This document shows, piece by piece, positions 36,969 to 46,506 of a DNA stretch of 64,000 nucleotides (position 1 is the stretch's first letter; each line of letters opens with the position of its first letter). The stretch is from NCBI RefSeq assembly GCF_900019265.1, contig NZ_CYGX02000070.1:23981-87980 (forward strand), written 5' to 3'. A program made the position numbers and the translations under genes. The DNA comes from Paraburkholderia ribeironis. GTDB taxonomy: Bacteria > Pseudomonadota > Gammaproteobacteria > Burkholderiales > Burkholderiaceae. Under the pieces are notes generated by a model. That model worked only from the letters and a program-made list of their open reading frames with translations, ran no database searches and was not told the DNA's origin.

Positions 36969-38019
36969 GATCGCGTTTCCTCATCATGCGTTTGGCGACG
37001 GAGCGGGCCAGCAAGGTATCGGCGGTGATCGCGGCGACGATCAGCGCCCCCTGGATCGCCTGTTCCCAGAACGGCGACACATGCAGCACCACCAGCGCGA
37101 TGCTGATCACACCGAGCACGAGCGCGCCGAGGGTGGCGCCGAGAATCGTGCCGACCCCGCCCGTGATCGCAACACTGCCGACCACTGCCGCCGCCACGAC
37201 CTGCAGTTCGATGCCCTTCGCGGTGCTGGCGTCGACGGTGCCGAAACGGGCCAGCCACAACGCGCCCGCGAAGCCGGCAATCGCGCCGGACAGCAGGAAG
37301 CCCGACATCACGCGACGCTCGACGTTCACGCCGGCAAGCCGCGCCGCCTCCGGATTCGAGCCGATCGCGTAGTGTTCGCGGCCACCGCGAAACTGCTTCA
37401 GGTACACGGCGAGACCGGCCAGCACGACGATCGCGATCAGCGCGAGCGTCGGTATGCCGAACAGCGTGCCGGTCGCGAGACGCGAATACGCATCGGGCAA
37501 ACTGGTCGCGTTGATCTGGCCACCGTGCACCCACGCGTAGTCCGCGCCGCGAAAGATGTACAGCGTGGAGAGCGTCGCCACCAGCGACGGCACGCGCCCC
37601 ACCGCGACCAGCAACGCATTGATGCCGCCCGCGACGAGACCGATCGCGAGGCCTGCCGCCAGCGCGACCAGCACCGGCATATGCGGAAACGCGACGAACA
37701 GGCTGCCGACCGCATACGCGCTGATGCCGACCGTCGAGCCGACCGACAGATCGATATGCCGCATCAGGATCACGACCGTCATGCCGGCCGTCAGCAGACT
37801 GATGATCGACACGTTCAGCAACACGTCGCGCAGGTTCTGCAGATTCAGGAACTGCGGCTTCGCGAGGCCGGTGCCCGCGATCAAGAGAATCAGCACGACG
37901 AACAGCGTGGTTTCGCGGCTCTTCGCGATGCTCGCGACGAAGCCGCCCGGCGTGCTGGCGGAGCGCTTCGTAAGCGGCGGCTGAACCGGTGCGGGATGGG
38001 TCGAGGAATGGCGCATCAT
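36961..38019 (-). CDS. rhaP: Rhamnose ABC transporter, permease
   Basis: A 352-residue paralogue of the neighbouring permease, same family. VGRVPSLVATLSTLYIFRG is the coupling signature, and EARLAGVNVERR occurs near the middle. Its stop overlaps rhaQ by 8 bp, and its start overlaps the ATPase gene by 4 bp (ATGA). RhaP and RhaQ form the heterodimeric channel for L-rhamnose. Confidence 0.87.
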   Translation of the reverse strand: MMRHSSTHPAPVQPPLTKRSASTPGGFVASIAKSRETTLFVVLILLIAGTGLAKPQFLNLQNLRDVLLNVSIISLLTAGMTVVILMRHIDLSVGSTVGISAYAVGSLFVAFPHMPVLVALAAGLAIGLVAGGINALLVAVGRVPSLVATLSTLYIFRGADYAWVHGGQINATSLPDAYSRLATGTLFGIPTLALIAIVVLAGLAVYLKQFRGGREHYAIGSNPEAARLAGVNVERRVMSGFLLSGAIAGFAGALWLARFGTVDASTAKGIELQVVAAAVVGSVAITGGVGTILGATLGALVLGVISIALVVLHVSPFWEQAIQGALIVAAITADTLLARSVAKRMMRKRDHG

Positions 38020-39545
38020 GCGGCGGCCCCCAACGGTGGCAGCGGCTGACCGAGCGCAGCCGCCATGATGCGTTCCTCGTCGGCTTCGGCGCGCGCAATA
38101 TCCGCGCTAATACGTCCCTCGTGCATCACCAGCACGCGGTCGGCCATGCCGAGCACTTCCGGCAACTCGCTCGAAATCATCAGCACCGCCATGCCGTCGC
38201 GCACCAGTTCGGCCAGCGCGCTATACACCTCGGCTTTCGCGCCGACGTCGATGCCGCGCGTGGGTTCGTCAATGATCAACACTTTTGGGCCGGTGGCCAG
38301 CCATTTGCCAAGCACGACCTTCTGCTGGTTGCCGCCCGATAGCGTGCCGACCGGCGCGTCGGGATCGCCCGCTTTCAGGCGCAGTCGCGTGCCCCACTGA
38401 TTGGCGAGCTGCGTCTCGCTGCGCGTCGAGATCAGGCCGTGTCTGACGAGCCGCCCGAGCACCGTCATCGACGCATTGCGGGCAATGCTCAGCTCCAGCG
38501 CGAGCCCCTGCTGGCGCCGGTCTTCCGGCACCAGCGCGAGGCCGGCGCGCACCGCGGCGGCGGGCCGGCCCGTCGTCAGGCGCTGGCCGCCGAGCCACAC
38601 TTCGCCCGCGTCGAGCGGATCGATGCCGAAGATCGCCCGTGCGACTTCACTGCGCCCCGCGCCGACGAGGCCGGCCAGCGCGACGATCTCGCCGGCGCGC
38701 ACGTCGAACGAGATGTCCTTGAATACGCCGACGCGCGTCAGGCCGCGCACCGATAGACGCACTTCGCCCGGCGGACGGTCGGCCTTCGGATAGAACGTCT
38801 CCAGATCGCGGCCGACCATCTTCGCGACGATCGACTCGGTGCTCAGATCGGCGGTCGGTGCGTCGAACACTTTGGCGCCGTCGCGCATGATCGTCACGCG
38901 CTGTGTCAGCGCGAATACTTCGTCGAGCCGGTGCGTGATGAACAGAATCGCTACGTCGCGCTCGCGCAGCTTGCGCACGATCGCGAAGAGCCGCTCCACC
39001 TCGGGCAGCGACAGCGCGGCGGTGGGTTCGTCCATGATCAGGATGTTGGCATTCAACGACAACGCCTTGGCGATTTCGATCACCTGCTGATCGGCGATCG
39101 ACAGCCCGCGCACCAGTTGATCCGCACGCAGATCGACGCCGAGCGAAGCCAGCAAGCCATCCACTTCGCGGCGCATCGCGTCGTATTGAATGCGGCCGAT
39201 CCGGTCGACTGGCTGCCGTCCCATGAAGATGTTCTCCGCGATCGACAGGTCGAAGAACAGCGTCGGCTCCTGATAGATGACCGCGAGTCCGGCGTCGCGC
39301 GCTTCGGCGGGCGTCGCGAAACGGCGTGGCGCACCGTCGACCAGCAGCTCGCCGCTATCGGGCTGGTGCACGCCGGCGAGAATCTTCACGAGCGTCGACT
39401 TGCCCGCGCCGTTCTCGCCGAGCAGCGCATGCACTTCGCCCGGCCACAGCGCGAGGTCGCCGTCGGATAGCGCGCGGACCCGGCCGAATGATTTGCTCGC
39501 GTGCCGTAGTTCGAGCCTCGGCACAGCGGATGTCGATTGCTGCAC
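38016..39545 (-). CDS. rhaT: Rhamnose ABC transporter, ATP-binding protein (double NBD)
   Basis: A 509-residue ATPase with two fused nucleotide-binding domains. The first has Walker A GENGAGKSTL, signature GLSIADQQ and Walker B ILIMDEPT. The second has a degenerate Walker A (GLVGAGRSEV), signature LSGGNQQ and LIIDEPTRGID. This asymmetry is usual for sugar importers of the RbsA/RhaT kind. The start is a GTG at 39545 with GGAGACAGGCA before it. It lies 45 bp after the amidohydrolase gene and overlaps rhaP by 4 bp. Confidence 0.9.
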   Translation of the reverse strand: MQQSTSAVPRLELRHASKSFGRVRALSDGDLALWPGEVHALLGENGAGKSTLVKILAGVHQPDSGELLVDGAPRRFATPAEARDAGLAVIYQEPTLFFDLSIAENIFMGRQPVDRIGRIQYDAMRREVDGLLASLGVDLRADQLVRGLSIADQQVIEIAKALSLNANILIMDEPTAALSLPEVERLFAIVRKLRERDVAILFITHRLDEVFALTQRVTIMRDGAKVFDAPTADLSTESIVAKMVGRDLETFYPKADRPPGEVRLSVRGLTRVGVFKDISFDVRAGEIVALAGLVGAGRSEVARAIFGIDPLDAGEVWLGGQRLTTGRPAAAVRAGLALVPEDRRQQGLALELSIARNASMTVLGRLVRHGLISTRSETQLANQWGTRLRLKAGDPDAPVGTLSGGNQQKVVLGKWLATGPKVLIIDEPTRGIDVGAKAEVYSALAELVRDGMAVLMISSELPEVLGMADRVLVMHEGRISADIARAEADEERIMAAALGQPLPPLGAAA

Positions 39546-39590
39546 TGCCTGTCTCCTTCGTTATTCGCGTTCGAGGATGCCTCAGATGCC

Positions 39591-40484
39591 TCAGATGCGG
39601 TAACAACGCTCTGCGTTACGGCGAAACAGCGCGTCTTTCTCGGCATCACTCGCGCCGTCGACGATCGACGCATACGCGCGCCACAGGTCCGTGTACGAGC
39701 CGAACAGCCGGTCGACCGGAAAGTTCGACGCGAACATGGCGCGCTCGACGCCGAACGTATCGATGGTTTCGAGCACGTATGGCCGCAGGCTTTCAACGGT
39801 CCAGTGATGATCGAACATCGCGAGTCCACTGATCTTCACGGCGACGTTGCGGCACCCCGCGAGCGTTCGCATGCCCTCGCGCCACGTGCGATAGCCGGCC
39901 ACGCTGCTGCGATCCACGAACATGCCGGCATGGTTGACGATGAAGAGCGTCTCGCCATGCGCGCGTGCGAGCGCGGCCGCTTCTTCCATCTGTGACGGAT
40001 ACAGTTGCAGATCGAACGACAGGTCATAACGGCGCAGCAACGCGAAGTGTTCGCGCCATTGCGGCTCACGCATGAAGTGCCGGCCAACGTAGTCGTACAG
40101 CTTGTTGTCGTGCACGTTGAGAATCTGGCGGATGCCGCGCGTATTGGCGAACGACGCGTGCGCTTCGAGCAACGCGGGGGCATTCGGCGCGGACAGATCC
40201 ACCGCGGCGACGATCGCGTTCGGCATGCCACGCGATTCGTCGCGCTCAGCGATCGACTGCAGCCAGCGCGTCTCTTCGACCGGATCGGCGGGATCGTGAT
40301 TCGCTTCGACATGCACCAGCTTCAGCACCTCGATCTCGCCGGCTTCGCGCAGCAGATCGTCGAGCAGGTAGTCGTGCTTCAGTTCGCGTGCATCGCCGAC
40401 GAACGATACGCCCGGATTCTCCAGCCATGGGTAGCGATGCGTTTTCAGGTCCCACAGATGGATATGCGAATCGACAACCTGCAT
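39591..40484 (-). CDS. Amidohydrolase-family sugar lactonase (COG3618), likely L-rhamnonolactonase
   Basis: A 297-residue TIM-barrel metal hydrolase. MQVVDSHIHLWDLKTHRYPWL contains the HxH metal motif; HVEANHDP and FIVNHAGMFVD give further ligands, and a final Asp is in ASNFPVDRLF. COG3618 members include lactonases for L-fuconolactone and L-rhamnonolactone. The genes around it make L-rhamnono-lactone the best substrate, converting the product of the rhamnose dehydrogenase to rhamnonate. It lies 60 bp after the mutarotase gene. Confidence 0.82.
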   Translation of the reverse strand: MQVVDSHIHLWDLKTHRYPWLENPGVSFVGDARELKHDYLLDDLLREAGEIEVLKLVHVEANHDPADPVEETRWLQSIAERDESRGMPNAIVAAVDLSAPNAPALLEAHASFANTRGIRQILNVHDNKLYDYVGRHFMREPQWREHFALLRRYDLSFDLQLYPSQMEEAAALARAHGETLFIVNHAGMFVDRSSVAGYRTWREGMRTLAGCRNVAVKISGLAMFDHHWTVESLRPYVLETIDTFGVERAMFASNFPVDRLFGSYTDLWRAYASIVDGASDAEKDALFRRNAERCYRI

Positions 40485-40544
40485 GCAACACTCTCCGTTG
40501 GGTGAAGGTCACTTCGAGGTCCGCTGACGTGCAACACTGAACCG

Positions 40545-40868
40545 TCAGCTCATCGTATTCAAATGAAAGACCGGTTCGAGCGCTTGCTGAAGCGGCGTAT
40601 GGTCCGGCGCGGTCTGCATGATGTCGGCCATGTAATCCCACCATTTGCGCATCACGTCGAGCTTCGGCAATTCGTCCATGGTGTGCTGGCTGGTCCGCGT
40701 CAGGATGGCGAAAAGGTGATGCGAGTCCGGGTCGAAGAAAATCCGGTAGTCGCGCACCCCCGCGTTTTGCAATGCGTCAACCAGCTCGGGCCAGATCTGC
40801 GCGTGACGTCGTTCATATTCCTCGCGCATGCCGGGGTTGAGCACCATGCGGAAAGCGATTGTTTCCAT
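40545..40868 (-). CDS. rhaM: L-rhamnose mutarotase
   Basis: A 107-residue member of the L-rhamnose mutarotase (DUF718) family, interconverting alpha and beta anomers in the cytoplasm. The sequence MRMVLNPG-type start, RHAQIWPELVDALQNAGVRDY, DPDSHHLFA and KWWDYMADIM are typical; conserved His and Trp residues form the active site. It is the first gene of the left-running import operon and diverges from the LysR gene. Confidence 0.92.
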   Translation of the reverse strand: METIAFRMVLNPGMREEYERRHAQIWPELVDALQNAGVRDYRIFFDPDSHHLFAILTRTSQHTMDELPKLDVMRKWWDYMADIMQTAPDHTPLQQALEPVFHLNTMS

Positions 40869-40923
40869 TGCGGCCGGTCTCCGTCGTATTCGGGCGCTTT
40901 CCAGGAGAAGCGTCTGATGCGAC

Positions 40924-40967
40924 TATAATTCCTGGGTCGATAGCATCTCAATCCGTTGTTGGGATTG
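40924..40967 (+). promoter_or_regulatory. Divergent control region: consensus -10 and inverted repeat
   Basis: TATAAT at 40924-40929 is a perfect -10 element for rightward transcription of the LysR gene. CAATCC (40949-40954) and GGATTG (40962-40967) form an inverted repeat just after it. LysR proteins often bind such sites to control themselves and a divergent operon, here the rhamnose import genes. No convincing -35 was found. Confidence 0.45.
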
Positions 40968-40998
40968 GGCGATCCACAAACCGAATCGCACCGCAACC

Positions 40999-41994
40999 AT
41001 GAGCCAACACTCAGCTGCCGTCGCACTCGTCAACCGGCTCAAGTTCAAGCACCTTGCGCTGCTCGTCGCACTCGACGACACCCGCAACCTTCACCAGGCC
41101 GCCGAAGCCGTCAACGTCGCCCAACCCAGCGCGAGCCGCATGCTCGGCGACATCGAAGAAGCGTTCGGCTTCCTGCTGTTCGAGCGCAACGCACGCGGCA
41201 TGACGCCCACGCCGCTCGGCGTCGTCACGCTGGCTTACGCGCGGCGCGCGCTGGCCGAGCTGACCCGCTTCGCCGAGGACCTCGACGTCAAACGTCGCGG
41301 CGGTCACGGACAATTGACCGTCGGCGCGATCATGGGCGCCGCGCCCGATCTGCTGGCGATGTCGGTGGCCGCGCTGAAAACCGAAAGCCCGTTGCTCAAT
41401 GTGCGCATTCTCGGCGAAACCAGCGACCAGGTAGTCCAGTTGTTGCATCGCCGCGAAGTGGATCTGGCGCTCGGACGCCTGACCAGCCCGCTGCAACACA
41501 ACGATTTCAGTTTCGAGCCGCTCGCTCGCGAGACCCTGCTGCTGGTCGTGCGTTCGGTGCATCCACTCGCGCAGTGCACGCGCATCACGTTGCGTGAGCT
41601 GGTCGACTGGCCGTGGGTCGCGCAGCCCGTCACCAGTCCGGCACGCGTGCTGTTCGAAGAGGAGCTCGCGCGTGCGGGACTCGCGACGCCGGTCAACCTG
41701 ACCGAATGCGCGTCGATCTTCGCGACGCTGCAGCTGCTCGAGAATTACGATGCGGTGGCGATGCTGCCGGAGTCGGTGGTACGCGATCATTTGCGTGGCA
41801 AGCTGCTGGTCGCATTGCCGCTCGAAATCGGCAAGAGCCTGGCCGGCTTCGGCATTCTCACGCGCAAGGAAGAAGCGCTCGCCGAACCGGCGCTGCGCTT
41901 CATCGAGCTGTTGCGCGGCTTCTCGCGCAATCTCGCACGCGAGGACGCCGTCAGCGTGGCGAACTCGCTGATCGCGCCGGCGCCGGTCAGTTGA
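40999..41994 (+). CDS. LysR family regulator of the rhamnose genes
   Basis: A 331-residue LysR-type regulator. The N-terminal winged helix (LVALDDTRNLHQAAEAVNVAQ to LLFERNARGMTPT, about residues 20-75) is followed by a periplasmic-binding-like effector domain. The sequence style is that of the GbpR/galactose-binding regulator group. It sits between two left-running rhamnose gene blocks and diverges from the mutarotase gene. Control of both blocks is likely; the effector may be L-rhamnose or a pathway acid. Confidence 0.85.
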   Translation: MSQHSAAVALVNRLKFKHLALLVALDDTRNLHQAAEAVNVAQPSASRMLGDIEEAFGFLLFERNARGMTPTPLGVVTLAYARRALAELTRFAEDLDVKRRGGHGQLTVGAIMGAAPDLLAMSVAALKTESPLLNVRILGETSDQVVQLLHRREVDLALGRLTSPLQHNDFSFEPLARETLLLVVRSVHPLAQCTRITLRELVDWPWVAQPVTSPARVLFEEELARAGLATPVNLTECASIFATLQLLENYDAVAMLPESVVRDHLRGKLLVALPLEIGKSLAGFGILTRKEEALAEPALRFIELLRGFSRNLAREDAVSVANSLIAPAPVS

Positions 41995-42009
41995 AATCGG
42001 CATCGCGCG

Positions 42010-42792
42010 TTACTGCAGGTTGACGAACAGGCCGCCGTCGACCAGCAACGCGGCGCCCGTCACGTAGCGCGCACGGTCGGAGGCGAGGAACACCACGCAA
42101 TCGGCGACGTCTTCCGGACGGCCCAGCCGGCCGAGCGGAATGCGCTTCTCGAAGTAGGCCTTCTTTGCTTCGTCGGCGAGGTCTTCTGCGTTCAGGTCGG
42201 TCGCGATAGTGCCCGGCATCACCGAGTTGCAGCGAATGCCAAACGGCCCCAACGCGATCGCGCACGACTGCATCAGCGAATGCACGCCCGCTTTGGTCGG
42301 CGTGTAATGCGTCTGCATGGCGCCGCCCACCAGCGCGCTGATCGAACTCGTCGCGACGATCGCGCCGCCCGTGCCCTGCTTTTTCATCTGCTGCGCGGCT
42401 GCTTGCGTGACATAAAACGCGCCGTTCAGATTGACCGCCACGGTCGACTCCAGCACTTCCGGCGGCATGTCGAGAAAGGCATGGAACGGACAGATGCCGG
42501 CGTTGCTGGCGAGCACGTCGACCCTGCCGAACGCTTCGACGGTACGGCGCACGAGTTCGTGGCCCGTGTCGCGCGCAGCGACGTTGCCTTCGACCGCGAT
42601 CACGCGCCGCCCGAGCGCCTCGATCTCGCCGACCACTTCGGCGACGGCGGAACGCCGTCCATACGATGCGTCGTTGTCGCCCCAGTAGTTGATCGCCACG
42701 TCCGCGCCTTCGGCGGCGCACGCGATGGCGATCGCGCGTCCGATGCCGCGCGAACCGCCGGTGACGATCACGACCTTGTCCTTGAGCAGCAC
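42010..42792 (-). CDS. SDR-family L-rhamnose 1-dehydrogenase
   Basis: A 260-residue short-chain dehydrogenase. The cofactor motif is TGGSRGIGRAIA, the catalytic Ser is in TSSISALVGG, and YTPTK gives the Tyr and Lys. In this cluster it should oxidise L-rhamnose to the lactone with NAD(P). The start is a GTG at 42792 (LLKDKVVIVTGG) with AAAGGAGAATGAC before it; an in-frame ATG 45 bp upstream lacks a ribosome site. It is convergent with the LysR gene and lies 70 bp after the dehydratase gene. Confidence 0.85.
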   Translation of the reverse strand: MLLKDKVVIVTGGSRGIGRAIAIACAAEGADVAINYWGDNDASYGRRSAVAEVVGEIEALGRRVIAVEGNVAARDTGHELVRRTVEAFGRVDVLASNAGICPFHAFLDMPPEVLESTVAVNLNGAFYVTQAAAQQMKKQGTGGAIVATSSISALVGGAMQTHYTPTKAGVHSLMQSCAIALGPFGIRCNSVMPGTIATDLNAEDLADEAKKAYFEKRIPLGRLGRPEDVADCVVFLASDRARYVTGAALLVDGGLFVNLQ

Positions 42793-42862
42793 GTCATTCT
42801 CCTTTGCTGGATCAACACTGCGAGTGGTAATCGGCAATCCATAACGCGCAATCCATCCGCGA

Positions 42863-44041
42863 TCAGCGGGGATAAGGCCGCACCAATGCGCACTCCGGAT
42901 TCAGCCTCACACCGAAGCCCGGCGCGTCCGGCACCTTCATGCGTCCATTCACGGGCACCGGCTCGTCGAGCAGAAGCGGCGTGAACATCGGCACGACCTC
43001 GTCGGCATTGGGCGCCATCATCAGGAACTCGGAGAACGGCGAGTTGTGGCGCGTGACGACGAAGTGATAGCTGTACACCGACGACCCGTGCGGCACCACC
43101 ATCACATTGTGAGCATCGGCGAGCGCGGAGATCTTGATCAGCTCGGTGATGCCGCCGCACCAGCCAACGTCCGGCTGGATCAGATCGCAGCACTGCATCT
43201 CCAGCAGCAGGCGAAAACCCCAGCGCGTCGCCTCATGTTCGCCGGTGGACACCATCATGCCGCGCGGCACGTTGCGGCGCAGTTCGGCGTAACCCCAGTA
43301 GTCGTCGGGCGGCAGACACTCCTCGATCCATTTCAGGCCGTACTCGTGCGCCCCGTGCGCGAGCCGCGTCGCGTATGGCACGTCGAGACTCATCCAGCAG
43401 TCGTACATCAGCCAGAAGTCGTCGCCGACTTTTGAGCGCATGTCGCCGAGCTTGTCCAGATTCCGCTTCAGACCCGCTTCGCCTTCAGCGGGGCCGTGTT
43501 GCAACGGCAGCTTGCCACCGATAAAACCCATCTCCCTCGCGAGATCGGGCCGCGCGCCGGTTGCGTAGAACACCAGCTCGTCGCGCACCGGGCCGCCCAA
43601 TAGCTGGTACACCGGCTCCTTGCGCACTTTCGCGAGCAGATCCCATAACGCGAGATCGACACCCGAGATCGTGTTCAGCACCACGCCCTTGCGACCGTAA
43701 TACAAGGTCGAGAAGTACATCTGATCCCACATCTTCTCGATGTCGGTGACAAGCTGCCCTTCCAGAAACCGCGCGAGATGTTTCTCGACGATGAACGCGC
43801 CGATCTCACCGCCCGTCGTCACCGCGAAGCCGACCGTGCCATCGCTCGCTTCGATCTCCACGACCAGCGTGCCGAGCACGTTGATGCCGAACGACTGGCG
43901 GCTCTGCCGATACTCGGGATAACGCGCCATCGGCGTAGCGATGTGATCGTCGATCCAGTGTCCACCGGGTTGGTCGTGATAGTCCGCACCGCCGCCGCGG
44001 ACGATGAAGGCACGCACGTGCCGGATAGTGGGCATGGCCAT
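42863..44041 (-). CDS. rhmD: L-rhamnonate dehydratase
   Basis: A 392-residue enolase-superfamily enzyme that removes water from L-rhamnonate to give 2-keto-3-deoxy-L-rhamnonate. The metal ligands are expected in YDCWMSLDVPYA, KWIEECLPPDDYWG and STGEHEATRWGF. HGSSVYSYHFV near the C-terminus carries the catalytic His. The N-terminus PTIRHVRAFIVRGGGADYHD is that of rhamnonate dehydratases. The start at 44041 has GGAG 7 bases upstream; 44035 is an alternative. It lies 121 bp after the second SDR gene. Confidence 0.9.
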   Translation of the reverse strand: MAMPTIRHVRAFIVRGGGADYHDQPGGHWIDDHIATPMARYPEYRQSRQSFGINVLGTLVVEIEASDGTVGFAVTTGGEIGAFIVEKHLARFLEGQLVTDIEKMWDQMYFSTLYYGRKGVVLNTISGVDLALWDLLAKVRKEPVYQLLGGPVRDELVFYATGARPDLAREMGFIGGKLPLQHGPAEGEAGLKRNLDKLGDMRSKVGDDFWLMYDCWMSLDVPYATRLAHGAHEYGLKWIEECLPPDDYWGYAELRRNVPRGMMVSTGEHEATRWGFRLLLEMQCCDLIQPDVGWCGGITELIKISALADAHNVMVVPHGSSVYSYHFVVTRHNSPFSEFLMMAPNADEVVPMFTPLLLDEPVPVNGRMKVPDAPGFGVRLNPECALVRPYPR

Positions 44042-44162
44042 GAAAGAGCTCCGTGATGGATGCGTCGAACCTGCTGTCGACAATGCGCCTGGCGGGCCGG
44101 GCGATGGGTTTTGTCTCGTCCTTACGGGTACCGCGGCGGCTTTCGGATTGCGCTGCACGCGC

Positions 44163-44915
44163 TCAGTAAGTCGCCCGGCCGCCAGACAGATCGAACACCG
44201 AGCCGGTGCTGAACGCGCAATCCTCGGACGACAGCCACAGGATCAGCGACGCCGCTTCTTGCGGCAGCAGGAAGCGGTTCATTGGAATCTTCGAGAGCAT
44301 GTAGTCGATGTGCTGCTGCGACATCGAATCGAAGATTTCGGTCTTGGCCGCGGCGGGCGTGACCGCGTTCACGAGAATATTGCGGGTCGCGAGTTCTTTG
44401 CCGAGCGACTTGGTCAAGCCGATCAGGCCGGCTTTCGATGCACTGTAGTGCGAAGCATTGGGGTTGCCCTCCTTGCCCGCGACCGACGCGATATTGACGA
44501 TCCGCCCATAGCCCTGCTTGAGCATTTGCGGGACCACCGCGCGGCAGGTCAGATATGGGCCGATCAGATTCACATCGATCACGCGGCGCCAGATGTCCGG
44601 CTCCAGTTCCCAGGTCGCGCCATTGCCGCCGGTGATGCCGGCGCAATTGATCAGTACGTCGATCGCGCCGTGATCCGCGACGGTTTGCTCGACGGCCTGC
44701 GCGACGGCGGCTTCCTGGGTCAGCTCGACGGTAATGGCAGTGACTTTGCCCAGCTCGGCCAGCTCGCGCTGGCTGCGCGCGAGGCGTTCAGCGTCGATGT
44801 CCCACAACGCGACCGACGCGCCCGAGTTCAATGCCCGCTGTGCCACCGCGTAGCCGATGCCGCGTGCGCCGCCGGTGATGACGACAACGCGCCCCGCCAG
44901 ATCGATCTGATTCAT
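44163..44915 (-). CDS. SDR-family 2-keto-3-deoxy-L-rhamnonate dehydrogenase
   Basis: A 250-residue short-chain dehydrogenase with TGGARGIGYAVA, NCAGITGG, catalytic Ser in NIASVAGKEG and YSASK. In the diketo-hydrolase rhamnose pathway an SDR of this type oxidises 2-keto-3-deoxy-L-rhamnonate at C4 to the 2,4-diketo compound. That role is inferred from the adjoining rhamnonate dehydratase. GGAG lies 7 bases before the ATG at 44915. The ring-cleaving hydrolase that should follow is not seen in the window. Confidence 0.82.
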   Translation of the reverse strand: MNQIDLAGRVVVITGGARGIGYAVAQRALNSGASVALWDIDAERLARSQRELAELGKVTAITVELTQEAAVAQAVEQTVADHGAIDVLINCAGITGGNGATWELEPDIWRRVIDVNLIGPYLTCRAVVPQMLKQGYGRIVNIASVAGKEGNPNASHYSASKAGLIGLTKSLGKELATRNILVNAVTPAAAKTEIFDSMSQQHIDYMLSKIPMNRFLLPQEAASLILWLSSEDCAFSTGSVFDLSGGRATY

Positions 44916-45115
44916 CGCCGTGCTCCTGTGGGCCGCCCGAGCGGCGCGCCCGTAAGTTGTTGTAATCGCTGCTGTCCGTGCTGATGGTGCAGTCAATATA
45001 CGGGCGGTGCGATGCGCCAACAATTCGAGTATTGGAGGGGGCGATAACAAAAGCGAATCGCGGATTAGTTACTCGTCAAGGAGGCTCCGATGGATGCGTC
45101 GGTCGAGGGTGGGCG

Positions 45116-46132
45116 TCAGGCAATCTTTAGCACCACCCTGAAACGCGCTGCCCCGCTCATCATCCGGTCATACGCTTCGGCTGCACGCTCGAGCGGATAC
45201 TCCTCGATCATCGGCTTGACGCCGCTAAGCGCGCTGAAAGCGAGCGTGTCCTGAGAGTCGGCGGAGGTTCCTGAGGGCCAACCCTGAATCGAGTTGCGTC
45301 CCATGATGAACTGGATGGTCGGAACCTCAACGGGCTCCTGTGTAGCGCCGACCACGATCATCTTGCCGTTTAGCCCCAGCCCACCCACTGCCGCGCTCAT
45401 TGCCTTGCCACTTGTGACCGTCGCGAGAATCACCCTCGCGCCACCGAGCTTGTTGAGTTCCTCGGGAATACTCTGTGTCGTGCTGTCGATGTAGTGATGA
45501 GCCCCGAGTTCTTTCGCGAGGGAAGCCTTGTCCTGTCCGCGGGCGATAGCAACGGTCCTGAAGCCCATCTTGCGGGCGAATTGCACGCCAAGGTGCCCGA
45601 GGCCACCGATACCGAGCACGGCAACCACGTCGCCCGCACGTGCACCGCTGTTGCGCAACGCGTTGTACGTGGTAATCCCTGCGCAGAGTAACGGCGCTGC
45701 ATCCGCATCGGACAAGTCATCGGGAATGCTGGCGAGCGCTTCTACCGGGGCTACCATGAATTCGGCATAACCGCCGTTGTAACTGATTCCCGGTATTTGT
45801 GCTTTTTCACAAAGAACAAAATCTCCCTGACGACAACGCGCACACCGGCCGCAATGGCCGCCGTGCCAACCCACACCGACCCGCTGTCCGACGCGCCAGC
45901 CCTCTACGCCAGTCCCGACGGCATCGATGATGCCGGCTATTTCATGTCCCGGCACGCGTGGAAATTGCAGACCTGGCCAGAGCCCCTCCTTGGTCATGGA
46001 ATCACTGTGGCAAATTCCGCACGCCTGAACCTTGATGCGGACCTGACCCTCGTCCGGCTGAGGAACATCCAGTTCGACGAGTTTCAATGGGCCTCCCGCT
46101 GCTTCCGCCTGTACAGCTTTCATCCTGGACAT
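45116..46132 (-). CDS. Zinc-dependent alcohol dehydrogenase
   Basis: A 338-residue medium-chain dehydrogenase. ACGICHSDSMTKEG carries the catalytic zinc Cys, and GHE the next ligand. Four Cys in GHCGRCARCRQGDFVLCE bind the structural zinc. The Rossmann motif is LGIGGLGHLG. It is closest to the AdhP/propanol-preferring type and oxidises small alcohols with NAD. It lies 200 bp beyond the rhamnose SDR gene on the same strand; a link to the rhamnose route (lactaldehyde or propanediol) is possible but not shown. The start at 46132 has AGGTGAAACC before it. Confidence 0.85.
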   Translation of the reverse strand: MSRMKAVQAEAAGGPLKLVELDVPQPDEGQVRIKVQACGICHSDSMTKEGLWPGLQFPRVPGHEIAGIIDAVGTGVEGWRVGQRVGVGWHGGHCGRCARCRQGDFVLCEKAQIPGISYNGGYAEFMVAPVEALASIPDDLSDADAAPLLCAGITTYNALRNSGARAGDVVAVLGIGGLGHLGVQFARKMGFRTVAIARGQDKASLAKELGAHHYIDSTTQSIPEELNKLGGARVILATVTSGKAMSAAVGGLGLNGKMIVVGATQEPVEVPTIQFIMGRNSIQGWPSGTSADSQDTLAFSALSGVKPMIEEYPLERAAEAYDRMMSGAARFRVVLKIA

Positions 46133-46506
46133 GGTTTCACCTCGCTGGTCATCGATGTTGTCGGCACGTTGAGGATGCGTGGCGTTTCGCACGATCCACA
46201 GCGTCAAATTGGCAAGCTTTATGGGTTGTTCACGAACCGTTCAGCCGAATGCAAGTGGCTGGCTCCTGTTATAGAACGTTTGAATTGCGAGGGAAAGTTT
46301 GGTGCGTCGCGATGTGTTACTTCAATCTCCATTGCGCCAGCCTCCATCGACTTGCGCTCATAGTGAGGTCTGTCCCTGTCATCAGATATTTTTGCAGCGC
46401 TCCCACGCGCGTGGTGCAGTTGAATATCGACTTGACCCAACGGAAAGTGAACGCAGCGCGCTGTGCGGAGTCACACAAGCTACGACCTCCCTCTCTGGAG
46501 CACACG
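46133..46506. other. Intergenic region between divergent genes, 374 bp
   Basis: No gene is supported. The plus-strand frame that contains the 46507 gene is open from 46087, but the ribosome site favours the later start. Promoters for the divergent dehydrogenase and small acidic protein should lie here. Confidence 0.45.

Noticed and set aside
40999..42003. A 330-codon minus-strand frame antisense to the LysR gene
   Set aside because: It mirrors the LysR gene and has no family character.
46219..46440. A minus-strand 73-codon frame in the gap upstream of the acidic protein
   Set aside because: Shadow composition and no start context.
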